Made by a program: the position numbers and the translations under genes
Assembly (NCBI RefSeq): GCF_011682065.1
Contig: NZ_VUYU01000001.1
Span: forward strand, 496,001 to 560,000
DNA from: Massilia rubra
GTDB taxonomy: Bacteria > Pseudomonadota > Gammaproteobacteria > Burkholderiales > Burkholderiaceae_D
Direction of reading: 5' to 3'
Length of the DNA stretch: 64,000 bases
Shown here: piece after piece, positions 1 through 8,464 of the stretch
Numbering within the stretch: position 1 is the first letter of the stretch
Layout: each line of letters opens with the position of its first letter
The notes under the pieces: generated by a model
Databases searched by the model: none
What the model was told of the DNA's origin: nothing
Seen by the model: the letters and a program-made list of their open reading frames with translations, nothing else

Positions 1-634
1 CCAGGCGCAGTTGCGCGTCTTTCAGGCGGGAGAGCAGCGCGTCCAGTTCCGACGCTCCCTGCAGCTGGCGCAGGTTGGCGGTATTCGGCGAGGAGATATT
101 GACCGTTACGTAGCTGGCGTACGGGTACACTTTTTCGAGGCAGTGCAGATAGTCGTCGACCGCGTTTTCGATCGGCGTGCTGGCGTTCTTGCCGATGTTC
201 AGGCCAAGCACGCCCTGCTTGTCCTGGTAAAATTTCGACGCCTGCACGTTGGCGACGAAGGCATCGACCCCGCCATTATTGAAGCCCATGCGGTTGATCA
301 CGGCGCGCCTGGCCGGAATGCGGAAAATGCGCGGCTTGGGATTGCCCGGCTGCGGCTTGGGCGTGACGGTGCCCACTTCGATGAAGCCGAAACCGAGGCT
401 TGAGAGGCCGTCGATGTAGGCGCCATCCTTGTCCAGGCCCGCGGCCAGGCCGACCGGGTTGGGGAAGGTAATGCCCATGACGGTGCGCGGATCGGGCGCG
501 GGTTTGCTTAACAGGCCGGTCAGGCCCAGCGCGGCCGCGCTACGCAGGAAGGGCAGGGTAACGTTGTGCGCCGTCTCGGGCTTGAGGGTGAACAGCAGGG
601 GACGACCTAAGGCATACAGCAGTTTCTGGGACAT
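1..634 (-). CDS. pyrD: Dihydroorotate dehydrogenase (quinone), class 2, C-terminus outside window
   Basis: Oxidises dihydroorotate to orotate in pyrimidine synthesis, with FMN as cofactor and quinone as acceptor, at the inner face of the membrane. The 211 visible codons hold the class 2 N-terminal helix ([15 protein letters not shown]), the FMN-binding stretch [15 protein letters not shown] at about residues 57-71, NRMGFNNGG at about 114-122 and NISSPNT at about 179-185, all typical of PyrD. The extra N-terminal region before the barrel marks the membrane-associated class 2 form. The frame runs off the left edge of the window, so about 40% is missing. It lies downstream of bpt on the same strand with a 77 bp gap, as the last visible gene of a NUDIX-aat-bpt-pyrD run. 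Start is the ATG read at 634-632. Confidence 0.97.
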   Translation of the reverse strand, partial: MSQKLLYALGRPLLFTLKPETAHNVTLPFLRSAAALGLTGLLSKPAPDPRTVMGITFPNPVGLAAGLDKDGAYIDGLSSLGFGFIEVGTVTPKPQPGNPKPRIFRIPARRAVINRMGFNNGGVDAFVANVQASKFYQDKQGVLGLNIGKNASTPIENAVDDYLHCLEKVYPYASYVTVNISSPNTANLRQLQGASELDALLSRLKDAQLRL

Positions 635-711
635 GGAGTGCTCGGGTTGGTGCGGGTGCCCGCATTTTACCGTGCGCCGGGGCTGGCCGCTCACTGCCCA
701 TCCACAAGCGG

Positions 712-1440
712 CTAGCGATCGAGCAGGCTCCAGATGCCGTCGATGCGCGCTTCGAGCGGCCGGAAGTTGATCTTGTAGGCCATCTTGGGACTTTGCTCGA
801 TCCAGTATCCGAGATACACGAACGGCAGTTTCAGTTCGCTGGCCTGGGCGATCTGCCACAGCACGTTGTAGGTGCCGAAGGAGGCGCCTGGCACGTCGGG
901 GTCGAAAAACGTGTACACCGACGACAGGCCGTCCGACAGCACGTCGATGATCGAGACCATGCGCAGCACGCCCTCGCCATCGCGGAACTCCACCAGGCGC
1001 GTGTTGACGCGGCTTTGCAGCAGGAACTGGGCGTACTGGTCGCGGCTGTCCTGGTCCATGCCGCCGCCGACGTGGCGCGTGGTCTGGTAGCGCAGGTAAA
1101 GCGCGTAGTGTTCGTCCGAAAAACTCAGGTTGGCGACGGTGGCCACCAGCGCCGCGTGGCGCGTCCAGGCGCGCCGCTGGCCGCGGCTGGGGGCAAATTC
1201 GGTGGCGCGCACGCGCACCGGAATGCAGGCGTTGCAGCCGTCGCAATAAGGGCGATAGGTGAAGATGCCGCTGCGCCGGAAGCCATTCTTGACCAGTTCG
1301 GAGTAGACGTCGGCGTTGATCAGGTGCGAAGGGGTGGCCACTTGCGAGCGCGCCTGCCGGGCGTCGAGATAGCTGCACGGGTAGGGCGCTGTGGTGTAGA
1401 ACTGCAGCGTCGAGAAAGGCAGGTCGTTTAAGTGCGTCAT
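712..1440 (-). CDS. bpt: Aspartate/glutamate leucyltransferase (Bpt)
   Basis: Transfers leucine from Leu-tRNA to proteins with N-terminal Asp or Glu, marking them for ClpAP/ClpS degradation (bacterial N-end rule). The 242-residue protein begins [20 protein letters not shown] and has the family's cysteine-rich N-terminal motif [16 protein letters not shown] and a C-terminal GNAT-like half with [16 protein letters not shown]. The open frame extends upstream to 1824, but that part is antisense to aat and unlike the family, so the ATG at 1440 is chosen. It follows aat, the other N-end rule transferase, after 83 bp, so both branches of the leucyl-tagging pathway are together. Confidence 0.96.
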   Translation of the reverse strand: MTHLNDLPFSTLQFYTTAPYPCSYLDARQARSQVATPSHLINADVYSELVKNGFRRSGIFTYRPYCDGCNACIPVRVRATEFAPSRGQRRAWTRHAALVATVANLSFSDEHYALYLRYQTTRHVGGGMDQDSRDQYAQFLLQSRVNTRLVEFRDGEGVLRMVSIIDVLSDGLSSVYTFFDPDVPGASFGTYNVLWQIAQASELKLPFVYLGYWIEQSPKMAYKINFRPLEARIDGIWSLLDR

Positions 1441-1523
1441 GCAGTCGCTTTCGATACGGCGTGGTTGCGAATGGTGGCCCTGGTTGCTTCCTTCTGTTCT
1501 ATTGTAGCCAAACTTTACGCTGT

Positions 1524-2252
1524 TTACGGCATCTGTGTAAATGGCGAGCCCGGTTTCCATTGTGCGATGCCGGGCTTGGCGATCGCGTCGCGCAAATGCG
1601 CCAAAAAGGCGCTGCGCGTGATCGGTGCCGCGCCCAGCGACGCCAGGTGGCCGGTCTCCTGCTGGCAGTCGATCATGGCCACGCCGTGGCGGCGCAAAAA
1701 GGCGACCAGGAAGGCCAGCGCGATCTTGGAACCGTCGGTCACGCGCGCGAACATCGACTCGCCGTAGAACATGCGGCCGATGCACACGCCATAGGCGCCG
1801 CCAACCAGTTCGCCATCGAGCCACAGTTCCGACGAGTGGGCGTAACCCATCGCGTGCAGGCCGCTGTAGCCTGCGACGATGTCGTCCGAAATCCAGGTGC
1901 CCGGCCCGTCCTTGCGCGGGGCGGCGCAGGCGCGCATCACGTCCCCGAAAGCGCTGTCGAAGCGCACCTGCCAGCGTCCGCCTTCTTCCATGCTGCGCTC
2001 GACCCGGCGCAGGGCCTTGCGCAGACTGTTGCTGATGCGAAAATCTTCAGTCATCAGCACCATGCGCGGGTCGGTGCTCCACCAGAGGATGGGCTGGCCT
2101 TCGGAAAACCAGGGGAAAATGCCATGACGATAGGCGCTCAGCAGGCGCTCCGGGGACAGGTCGGCGCCGGCCGCCAGCAGGCCCGGCGCGTCGGAGGTGA
2201 GCGCTGCGGCGACGTCGGGAAACGGCGAATCGGTCTCAAGCCAGGGAATCAT
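1524..2252 (-). CDS. aat: Leucyl/phenylalanyl-tRNA-protein transferase (Aat)
   Basis: Adds Leu or Phe from aminoacyl-tRNA to proteins with N-terminal Lys or Arg, creating N-degrons read by ClpS/ClpAP; cytoplasmic. The 242 residues carry the family blocks [13 protein letters not shown] near the N-terminus, [42 protein letters not shown] and the late [14 protein letters not shown] motif. Length is normal for the family. The ATG at 2252 is three bases past the stop of the upstream NUDIX gene, so the two are likely translated from one message. Together with bpt this gives both N-end rule transferases. Confidence 0.97.
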   Translation of the reverse strand: MIPWLETDSPFPDVAAALTSDAPGLLAAGADLSPERLLSAYRHGIFPWFSEGQPILWWSTDPRMVLMTEDFRISNSLRKALRRVERSMEEGGRWQVRFDSAFGDVMRACAAPRKDGPGTWISDDIVAGYSGLHAMGYAHSSELWLDGELVGGAYGVCIGRMFYGESMFARVTDGSKIALAFLVAFLRRHGVAMIDCQQETGHLASLGAAPITRSAFLAHLRDAIAKPGIAQWKPGSPFTQMP

Positions 2253-2255
2253 GGC

Positions 2256-2840
2256 TTATTCGGGATCGCTGGCAATGCGCATCGCCCGCACCACGTCGTG
2301 CGTGTGGAAGCCGAAGCCGCCGCCGTCGCGCATGCGGGCGCAGTCGGCGAAAAACAGTTCCAGGGTGGTCCGGATGGTGGGGAAGGCCAGGTCGTCCCAC
2401 GGAATCTCGTGCTCGGCGAACATGCGTGCATCCAGGCTTTCGATGCCGGGCGCAAAGTCCAGGCTGCGCAGGCGGGCCAGGTAGAACAGGTGGACCTGGT
2501 GCACCTGGGCTACATTAAGCAGGCTGAACAAGTTGCCGATCTCGATGTCGGCGCCGGCTTCCTCTTCGGTTTCGCGAACGGCGGCCTCGGCGGTGGTTTC
2601 ATCGTTTTCCATGAAGCCGGCCGGCAAGGTCCAGAAGCCGTGGCGCGGTTCGATCGCGCGCTTGCACAGCAGCACGCGCACTTCTTCGCCCTCCGGTTGC
2701 CATACAGGAATGGAGCCGACGACGAGCTTGGGGTTCTGGTAGTGGATCGCCGCGCATTGCTTGCACACATAGCGGGGGCGGTTATCGCCCTCCGGGATGA
2801 GCAGGTCGACGGGATGGGCGCATTCGGAACAAAATTTCAT
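2256..2840 (-). CDS. NUDIX hydrolase with N-terminal zinc ribbon
   Basis: A NUDIX-fold hydrolase of nucleoside-diphosphate-linked compounds; the exact substrate cannot be read from sequence. The 194 residues start with a four-cysteine zinc ribbon (FCSECAHPV and YVCKQCAAIHY), as in NudC-like NADH pyrophosphatases and related ADP-ribose or coenzyme hydrolases. A full Nudix box follows: GFMENDETTAEAAVRETEEE plus AGA, with the catalytic REtEEE. There is no NudC N-terminal domain, so it is shorter than NudC. It sits directly upstream of aat with a 3-base gap. The start is set at the ATG at 2840 just before the zinc ribbon; the frame is open upstream, but that translation is not family-like. Confidence 0.9.
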   Translation of the reverse strand: MKFCSECAHPVDLLIPEGDNRPRYVCKQCAAIHYQNPKLVVGSIPVWQPEGEEVRVLLCKRAIEPRHGFWTLPAGFMENDETTAEAAVRETEEEAGADIEIGNLFSLLNVAQVHQVHLFYLARLRSLDFAPGIESLDARMFAEHEIPWDDLAFPTIRTTLELFFADCARMRDGGGFGFHTHDVVRAMRIASDPE

Positions 2841-2979
2841 AGTCAAATGGGAAGAATGATTTTCGCTTACTGTACACCGATTGCAGGCTGGATGCGGTGC
2901 GCGCGGGGCGTAAAAGCGTGCTGACGCCCCTGCGCCCGCGTTTGGTTTACAGCTATCGCACATCTTGATTGGATTAATA

Positions 2980-3008
2980 TTGCCTAATTCTGAAAAGGCC
3001 CCTATAAT
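2980..3008 (+). promoter_or_regulatory. Sigma-70 promoter of the initiator tRNA gene
   Basis: A -35 element TTGCCT at 2980-2985 and a perfect -10 element TATAAT at 3003-3008 are separated by 17 bases. The -10 lies 13 bases before the mature tRNA 5' end, so the primary transcript has at most a very short leader. The consensus -10 and ideal spacing fit a strong stable-RNA promoter. Confidence 0.8.
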
Positions 3009-3021
3009 AGCTACATACAGA

Positions 3022-3098
3022 CGCGGGGTGGAGCAGTCTGGCAGCTCGTCGGGCTCATAACCCGAAGGTCACAGGTTCAAATCCTGTCCCCGCAACCA
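3022..3098 (+). tRNA. Initiator tRNA-fMet (anticodon CAT)
   Basis: The 77-base gene folds as a cloverleaf with anticodon CAU in the loop CTCATAA. Two initiator hallmarks are visible: the first base C cannot pair with A72 (5' CGCGGGG against 3' CCCCGCA), which allows formylation and excludes EF-Tu, and the anticodon stem has three consecutive G-C pairs (GGG/CCC) needed for the ribosomal P site. The T-loop GGTTCAAATCC and an encoded CCA end (ACCA) are present. It stands alone with its own promoter and terminator. Confidence 0.97.
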
Positions 3099-3106
3099 AA
3101 CACAGC

Positions 3107-3148
3107 AAGCCGCTGATTCTCTTACAGGAATCAGCGGCTTTCGCTTTT
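3107..3148 (+). terminator. Rho-independent terminator of the tRNA gene
   Basis: A 13-bp perfect stem (AAGCCGCTGATTC with GAATCAGCGGCTT) has an 8-base loop and is followed by TCGCTTTT. It starts nine bases after the tRNA CCA end, so it ends that transcript. The distal arm also lies just past the 3' end of the convergent merR gene. Confidence 0.88.
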
Positions 3149-3178
3149 GCGGACAGCGCTTTCAGTGCTTGCGCCAGC

Positions 3179-4207
3179 TCAGGAATGCTGGCGCATGGCC
3201 GCCATGGCTTGCCCGATGAACGCCTTCATCTCATCGGTGATCCAGCTGCCGATCATCAGCAGCGGTTCTTTTTCGTAAGCGGTGCGGATTTTCGCATGCG
3301 TGGCGGGATCGTCGCCGGCGAACGACTGCGATAAATCGATCCATTCGCGCATCAACTGCCGTACCGGCGGATCGTCCGGGGCCGCGCCGTCCGCGATGGC
3401 CTTGCGCACCCGCGCGATCAGCGCCGGCCACTCGTCCATGCGCAGGCGGTAGTGCGCATCCATGTACGCGAACTCCGCGGGCGAGACGTATTTCTTGAAC
3501 ATCGCCAGGCGCGACTGGGTGAATGCTTCCTTCAAAAACGCCTCCACCTCCGGCGTGATGCCGTTCTGCTCGCGCAGCGCCGGTTCGCGCGCCTGCATGG
3601 CGAGGATGCGCACCATGATGTCCGGGTCGCCGTTGGTGTCACGCTCCAACTTTAACATCCATTCCTGCGACAGCAATTGCGCGGCAGGGCTTGATGTCGG
3701 CGTGCCGGCGGCGATCATTTGCTTGAAGCGCGCCACCATCGCATCCCACTCGGCGATGCAGGCGGCGTCGCCGGCGAAAAACGGCAGCTGTTTCAGTTCT
3801 TCTTTTGAAAAATAGGTATCGTACATGGTCATTAACTCCAAAGTGGTCAGCCACGCGGCCAGGTCCGGCTCCACCCCGGCATCGAGTTCGCCCTGCAGCG
3901 TTGTCAGCTGCGCGCGCAAGATGCCGGCCCGGTCGATCTGGCGGGTCAGCGCGGTGATCTGCTGCTCCACGATGCCCGACAGGTTGGAGCCCGGATTGGC
4001 CAGGAAGGTTCCGATGTCGGCCAGCGACACGCCAAAGCGGCGCAGCGCCTGCACCTGGTGCAGGCGGGCGATATCGTCGCGGTTGTACAGGCGGTAGCCG
4101 GCCTCGGAACGCGCCGAAGGACAGAGCAAGCCAATGGCGTCGTAATGATGGAGCGCGCGCACCGTCAATCCTGACCGTTTCGCCAGCTCGCCTATTTTTA
4201 ACTTCAT
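3179..4207 (-). CDS. MerR-family regulator with two TipAS-like C-terminal repeats
   Basis: A transcription regulator of 342 residues. Residues 1-70 form the MerR winged helix (KIGELAKRSGLTVRALHHYD, GYRLYNRDDIARL) that binds a spaced promoter operator. About residues 75-115 form the dimerising coiled coil (QITALTRQIDRAGILRAQLTTL). The rest resembles the TipAS drug-binding domain, but the core occurs twice: about 153-229 (EWDAMVARFKQMIAAG ... EWMLKL ... GDPDIM ... REPAL) and about 249-326 (EWPALIARVRKAIADG ... EWIDLS ... GDDPATHAKI ... KEPLL). Start is the ATG at 4207 with AAGGAG seven bases upstream, rather than the in-frame start at 4228. The ligand is unknown. The gene stands alone, convergent with the tRNA. 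Confidence 0.88.
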   Translation of the reverse strand: MKLKIGELAKRSGLTVRALHHYDAIGLLCPSARSEAGYRLYNRDDIARLHQVQALRRFGVSLADIGTFLANPGSNLSGIVEQQITALTRQIDRAGILRAQLTTLQGELDAGVEPDLAAWLTTLELMTMYDTYFSKEELKQLPFFAGDAACIAEWDAMVARFKQMIAAGTPTSSPAAQLLSQEWMLKLERDTNGDPDIMVRILAMQAREPALREQNGITPEVEAFLKEAFTQSRLAMFKKYVSPAEFAYMDAHYRLRMDEWPALIARVRKAIADGAAPDDPPVRQLMREWIDLSQSFAGDDPATHAKIRTAYEKEPLLMIGSWITDEMKAFIGQAMAAMRQHS

Positions 4208-4273
4208 CGAATCGCTCCTTGTCTTCATGCGTGAACACAGTCTGGAGTCTGACGTGGCGTTAGGGTCAAGCGC

Positions 4274-5170
4274 TTAATCGCCAGCGTCGGTTTGCGGGCG
4301 CGGATGCAGGCTGGCCCACAGGTGGGCCGCCGCCATGGTCCGGTGCGGCGCGTAGTGCGCCAGCAGCGCTTCGGTGCGCGCCATGTCCGGCTTGGCGTCT
4401 TCGCCCAGCAGGTGCTGCAAGGCCGCACGGATCGCAACGTCGCCATGCAGCGAGCAGTCGGAGTAACCGTAGCCGCGCAGCAGTGCGTAGTTGACGGTCC
4501 ACGGGCCGATGCCTTTGATGGCCAGCAGCGCCGCCGCGACGCTCCCCGCGTCCTGCTGGCGATCGAGCGTCAGTGCGCCGCTGTCGACCAGCTGCGCCAG
4601 GCGCAGCAAGGTGTCGGCCTTCGAGCGCGAGAATTTGCGGGTGGTCAGGGCGTCCGCATCGAGGCGCGCCGCATCGCGCGCTTCGGGGTAGCACCACAAG
4701 CCGCTGCTGTGCTGGCGGCCGGCCTGCAAGATGAACGTGCGGCGCAGCGCGATGGCAAAGGTCAGGTTGATTTGCTGGCCGATGATGGCCCAGGTCAGCG
4801 CCTCGAAAATCGTGGCCGACTGCACGATGCGTAAACCCGGCTGGCGCTGTACCACGGGTCCCAGCAGCGGGTCGGCCGCCACCGCGGCCAAGAACGGCGC
4901 AGGGTCGATCCGCAGCGCCAGGATGTTGAGCAGGGCGTCGTCGACCTGGCGCACGTCGCCTGGCGTGAGCGCGCCGTCGGCATGGACCGAGCACAATGCG
5001 GCGTCGGGGCCGAGGGCGATGTCGAGCAGCACCGGCACGCCGCCGATCATCACGCCCTTGCGGATGCGCGCCGGCGTCACCTGTTCGGCCACGCCTTCCG
5101 GGTCGCGGCTGTGGAAGGCGAGGATGTCGGCGCTGCGGTAACCTGGCGGAAGAGAAATCGACGTTTGCAC
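4274..5170 (-). CDS. DNA-3-methyladenine glycosylase II, AlkA type
   Basis: Removes alkylated bases from DNA to start base excision repair. The HhH-GPD core is clear: ALTWAIIGQQINLTFA, then the helix-hairpin-helix AIKGIGPWTVNYALLRGYG, then the loop with the catalytic aspartate (SLHGDVAIRAAL). An N-terminal AlkA-like domain precedes it. Two GTG codons could start the frame (5248 and 5170). The one at 5170 is preferred because the protein then begins QTSISLPPGYRSADILAFH, which reads like a conserved AlkA-type N-terminus, and an AGGG lies about eight bases upstream. No ada or alkB is adjacent. The start is uncertain, the family is not. Confidence 0.88.
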   Translation of the reverse strand: MQTSISLPPGYRSADILAFHSRDPEGVAEQVTPARIRKGVMIGGVPVLLDIALGPDAALCSVHADGALTPGDVRQVDDALLNILALRIDPAPFLAAVAADPLLGPVVQRQPGLRIVQSATIFEALTWAIIGQQINLTFAIALRRTFILQAGRQHSSGLWCYPEARDAARLDADALTTRKFSRSKADTLLRLAQLVDSGALTLDRQQDAGSVAAALLAIKGIGPWTVNYALLRGYGYSDCSLHGDVAIRAALQHLLGEDAKPDMARTEALLAHYAPHRTMAAAHLWASLHPRPQTDAGD

Positions 5171-5302
5171 GTTGCGGCCCTGTTTGCTGTTGGGAGAGGG
5201 CGCAACGATAGCACGCGGTCCAAATGGCGTGAACCCGGTGACCCGCACCCGGTGACCCGCATCGGCCGCGTGCGGAAAAGCCGCTTCTTGTTATTCAATC
5301 GG

Positions 5303-6310
5303 CTAGAGCGCGCACACCTCGGTGCGGGCCGGTTCCAGCGCCGCCGCATGGCGCACCTGCAGTTCGGCCGGCACGCCGTTCTTGATGGCGGTGAGCTCCG
5401 CGAGAATCGAAATCGCAATCTCGGACGGCGTCTTGCTGCCGATGTAGAGGCCAATCGGCCCGTGCAGGCGCGCCAGCTGCGCATCCGACAGGTCGAATTG
5501 CTTGAGTCGTTCGCGCCGTTTGGCGTTGTTCAGGCGCGAGCCGATCGCGCCCACGTAAAAGGCGTCGGACTTGAGCGCCTCCATCAGCGCCAGGTCGTCC
5601 AGCTTGGGGTCGTGCGTGAGCGCCACCACGGCGCTGCGGTGATCGAGGTGCGATTCGAGCACCAGGTCGTCGGGCATCATGTGCACCAGCTGCACTCCCG
5701 GCAGGTTCCAGCCGGCGCGGTATTCTTCGCGCGGGTCGCACACGGTGACGTAGTAATCCATCGCCGTGGCGATCTGCGCTAAAAAGCGCGAGAGCTGCCC
5801 CGCGCCGATGATGAACAGGCGCCAGCGCGGGCCGTGAATCGTGGTCAGCACGCCGTCCGCCAGCAATTGCACGGCGCCCGGCTGCGCCGTCGCCAGGGTG
5901 ACCGCGCCGCTGGCCAGGTCGAGCCGGCGCGCCAGCAGTTCGTGCGCTTCCAGGCGCGCCAGCAGTTCGTCGATGGCGCTGTCGTGCGACAGCGGCTCGA
6001 TCGCCAGTTCGATGGTGCCGCCGCAGGGCAGGCCGAATCGGTGCGCTTCGTCGGCGCTGATGCCGTAGCTGACCACCTCGGGTATCGCGCGCGTGATGCC
6101 GTGCCGGCGCACGCGCTCGATCAGGTCATCTTCGATGCAGCCGCCCGAGACCGAGCCGACCACGCGGCCGTCGTCGCAGATGGCGAGCGTGGCGCCGATC
6201 GGGCGCGGGCTCGAGCCCCAGGTCTTGATCACGGTGATCAATTCGCAGCGGTGACCGGAGGCGATCCACGCCGAGGCGGTCTTTAATACTTCCAGGTCTA
6301 TGCTGTCCAT
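5303..6310 (-). CDS. XdhC/CoxI family protein
   Basis: XdhC-type proteins handle the molybdenum cofactor of xanthine dehydrogenase-like enzymes (binding, sulfuration and delivery). The 335 residues show the N-terminal XdhC/CoxI domain (GHRCELITVIKTWGSSPRPIGA, GSVSGGCIEDDL, GLPCGGTIELAIE) and a C-terminal Rossmann fold (RLFIIGAGQLSRFLAQIA, VTVCDPREE, YVGAIGSRLNNAKRRERL). No xdhA or xdhB is nearby, so it serves a molybdoenzyme encoded elsewhere. The Moco synthesis genes at 35-38 kb are in the same window. Start is the ATG at 6310; the upstream extension is not family-like. Confidence 0.9.
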   Translation of the reverse strand: MDSIDLEVLKTASAWIASGHRCELITVIKTWGSSPRPIGATLAICDDGRVVGSVSGGCIEDDLIERVRRHGITRAIPEVVSYGISADEAHRFGLPCGGTIELAIEPLSHDSAIDELLARLEAHELLARRLDLASGAVTLATAQPGAVQLLADGVLTTIHGPRWRLFIIGAGQLSRFLAQIATAMDYYVTVCDPREEYRAGWNLPGVQLVHMMPDDLVLESHLDHRSAVVALTHDPKLDDLALMEALKSDAFYVGAIGSRLNNAKRRERLKQFDLSDAQLARLHGPIGLYIGSKTPSEIAISILAELTAIKNGVPAELQVRHAAALEPARTEVCAL

Positions 6311-6360
6311 TGAATCGAATATACTGGCGCTCCTGAATCGAGCACATGGTGGGTGGGAAG

Positions 6361-6495
6361 ATGAGCAATGATACAAAAAATGACGATGGTTCGCCGAAGT
6401 TCGGCCGTTTGCTGATCGTCCTCGTTGGGGTGGTGGTGTTTTGCGGCGTGCTGACCTGGATCATGGGGACGTACTTCCCGAATTTCCCAGGCTGA
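6361..6495 (+). CDS. Small single-pass membrane protein (44 aa), unknown function
   Basis: ATG at 6361 to TGA at 6493-6495 encodes 44 residues: a polar acidic N-terminus (MSNDTKNDDGSPKFGR), one strongly hydrophobic helix (LLIVLVGVVVFCGVLTWIMG) and a short tail TYFPNFPG. A GTGGGAAG stretch lies directly before the ATG. The charged-hydrophobic-short-tail layout is unlikely by chance and suggests a real small membrane protein with its N-terminus in the cytoplasm. It is divergent from xdhC and convergent with the adhesin-E-like gene. No homologue is recognised. Confidence 0.6.
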   Translation: MSNDTKNDDGSPKFGRLLIVLVGVVVFCGVLTWIMGTYFPNFPG

Positions 6496-6507
6496 AAATG
6501 CGCGGTT

Positions 6508-6900
6508 TTACTTCCTGCGCTTGCAGATGACCTGCAGCGCGCCGTCCGACACGCTGTCGGGCACGATGTCTTCCGGTGCGAATTTTTCGTACTTGAAGCT
6601 TTGCGAAACCGGCCCCTTGCCCATCGCCTCGGCGTAGTACACCTGGCTGAGCAAGGTGGTGGTGCGGTTTGCGCATGAATACAGGTGCAGCGCCTTCATC
6701 GACAGGTAGGGCGTGCCTTCGGGCGTGGCCTGTTCCTTCGCGTACGACACCAGCGACCAGACCTTGTAGCTCTTCTCGCTCCTGATGATGCTGCTCTTGT
6801 CGATGAACGACTGGCTGCCCGCGGCCGAACCGACTTTGATCCACTGCGCCGCCTGCGCGAGCAATGGCAGCATCAGGCAGGCGAGCAGCAGTTTTTTCAT
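6508..6900 (-). CDS. Secreted adhesin-E-like small protein
   Basis: A 130-residue exported protein. A Sec signal peptide (MKKLLLACLMLPLLAQAA) precedes a single small domain with pattern W(I)KVGS..SQSFIDKSSIIR..KSYKVWSLVSY, a mid SMKALHLYSCANRTTTL and a late SDGALQVICKR. The spacing of W, D, VWSL and two cysteines (likely a disulfide) matches the surface-adhesin protein E family seen in many Betaproteobacteria, whose role is usually unknown. Its ATG overlaps the stop of the upstream M48-like lipoprotein gene by 4 bases (ATGA), so the two are probably co-translated. Confidence 0.72.
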   Translation of the reverse strand: MKKLLLACLMLPLLAQAAQWIKVGSAAGSQSFIDKSSIIRSEKSYKVWSLVSYAKEQATPEGTPYLSMKALHLYSCANRTTTLLSQVYYAEAMGKGPVSQSFKYEKFAPEDIVPDSVSDGALQVICKRRK

Positions 6901-7988
6901 GGCGCGATGGTTTTCTTGGCGGCGTGCTTGGACTTGATGTCGGCCACGGCCTTGTCGATCGCGGCCAGGCGCGCGGCAGTGCCGGGGTGGTTGGCGACGT
7001 AGCCGTTCAACACCGTGGCCGGATAGGTCGAGGCCAGGCGCTTCCAGAACGCCGGCGCGCCATCGATGCTCACGCCGGCGCGCGCCAGCAGGTACATGCT
7101 CAGATGGTCGGCGGCGGCGTCGAGTTCCGGCGGCATGGCCTTCATGCCGCCGGTGCCGATCAACATCGAGGTATCGGGCCGCACGTTGGTCAGGTTGTCG
7201 ATGATGCTGCCGATGGTGCCGACGCTGCGCTGCGAGGTGGCGTGTCCGAGAATGTTGTGCGCCATGCCCTTGGCCAGCAGGTAGGCGACCTCCTCGTCGT
7301 TTTTTGCGAATTGCAGCATGCCGCGCGTAACCATGACGCGCGAACCGTCGGCATACGAGTTGACGTTATCGGCATTTCCCAGTTCGATCGCAAAACCGCA
7401 GGCGCGCGTGACCGGCACGGTGAGCTCGCGGGTCTTGTCGTCACGTTCGATCTGCAGCGCCAGGCTGGCCTGTTTGGCGACCAGGGGACCGAACACGGAA
7501 CCGACTGTGCTCGACGCGTTGGGGCCGACCGGCAGTGCCTTGCCGCTGGCCGAAATGAGGTTGTCGCCACGTCGCAGTCCGGCGCGCGCGGCGCCGCTGC
7601 CGGCCAGTACGCCCGTCACCTGCAGGCGCTCGCCCATGCCGAAGGCGATCTGCGCGGCCTCGTTGTACTCGCCCGGATACCAGTAGCGGTTGCGCGCGGT
7701 GAAGCCGAGCAGGTTGCGCGTGGACGACTTGCACAAGTCCGTATTGTTAATCAGGAGTGGAGCCGCGATGCGGTACAGGCGTTCCTGCAGGCCCGCCATT
7801 TTGGTCAGCGCTTCGGCGGCGGCGGCCATGCGCGGCGTGACCGCGCGCACTGGCGGCTCGACCGGCTGCTGCGGCATGGGGACCGTGGGAGTGGCATCAG
7901 GGGCTGGCCCGGTCGTCTCGCAAGCCGACAACATGAATGCCAGGCAGATTACCGGCACAGCCGGAAGCAGACCAGTGAAACGGGCCAT
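6897..7988 (-). CDS. M48-like PDZ lipoprotein lacking the catalytic HE (probable pseudoenzyme)
   Basis: A 363-residue lipoprotein: signal peptide with lipobox LSAC near residue 24, a proline-rich linker, a helical region, a PDZ-like segment (GMGERLQVTGVLAGSGAARAGLRRGDNLISA) and an M48-type core. In active relatives the motif reads HEMAHNxLGH; here it reads LAKGMAHNILGHA, so the first zinc-binding His and the catalytic Glu are Lys and Gly. The downstream ExxxD ligand motif reads DAAAD, with the ligand Glu replaced by Asp. The fold is kept but proteolysis is unlikely. Start is the ATG at 7988 with GGAG at the right distance. It follows dut after 12 bases and overlaps the next gene by 4. Confidence 0.8.
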   Translation of the reverse strand: MARFTGLLPAVPVICLAFMLSACETTGPAPDATPTVPMPQQPVEPPVRAVTPRMAAAAEALTKMAGLQERLYRIAAPLLINNTDLCKSSTRNLLGFTARNRYWYPGEYNEAAQIAFGMGERLQVTGVLAGSGAARAGLRRGDNLISASGKALPVGPNASSTVGSVFGPLVAKQASLALQIERDDKTRELTVPVTRACGFAIELGNADNVNSYADGSRVMVTRGMLQFAKNDEEVAYLLAKGMAHNILGHATSQRSVGTIGSIIDNLTNVRPDTSMLIGTGGMKAMPPELDAAADHLSMYLLARAGVSIDGAPAFWKRLASTYPATVLNGYVANHPGTAARLAAIDKAVADIKSKHAAKKTIAP

Positions 7989-8000
7989 AGGAATCTCCAA

Positions 8001-8450
8001 TTAGTGTTTGCCGGTGCTGCCGAAACCGCCGGCACCGCGTTCGCTTGTGTCGAAATCGTCGACGATGTTGAATCCGACCTGCACCACCGGCACCACGATC
8101 AGTTGCGCCAGGCGCTCCATGGGGTTGAGCGTGAAGGCGTTCTGGCCACGGTTCCAGGTCGATACCATCAGTTGTCCCTGATAGTCGGAGTCGATCAAGC
8201 CTACCAGATTCCCCAGCACGATGCCGTTCTTGTGGCCCATGCCGCTGCGCGGCAGGATCATGGCGGCGTAACCGGGGTCGCTCACGTGAATCGCCAGCCC
8301 GGTGGGAATGAGCACGGTGGCGCCGGCTTCGATGATGATCGGTTCGTCGATGCAGGCGCGCAGATCGAGGCCGGCGCTGCCCGGCGTGGCGTAGGCCGGC
8401 AGCTGGTCCTTCATGCGTGGGTCGAGGATTTTGACGTCAATGGTTTTCAT
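8001..8450 (-). CDS. dut: dUTP diphosphatase
   Basis: Hydrolyses dUTP to dUMP and pyrophosphate, supplying dTMP synthesis and keeping uracil out of DNA; homotrimeric cytoplasmic enzyme. All five motifs are visible in 149 residues: [36 protein letters not shown], the RLAQL segment of motif 4, and the glycine-rich C-terminal arm [11 protein letters not shown]. Length is standard. It follows coaBC by 14 bp, the usual proteobacterial neighbour, and precedes the M48-like gene. Confidence 0.97.
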   Translation of the reverse strand: MKTIDVKILDPRMKDQLPAYATPGSAGLDLRACIDEPIIIEAGATVLIPTGLAIHVSDPGYAAMILPRSGMGHKNGIVLGNLVGLIDSDYQGQLMVSTWNRGQNAFTLNPMERLAQLIVVPVVQVGFNIVDDFDTSERGAGGFGSTGKH

Positions 8451-8464
8451 GGTGCGCTTACTTT

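Noticed and set aside
1461-2924. A 487-codon plus-strand frame
   Set aside because: Antisense to aat and the NUDIX gene, both with clear motifs; the translation has no recognisable domain.
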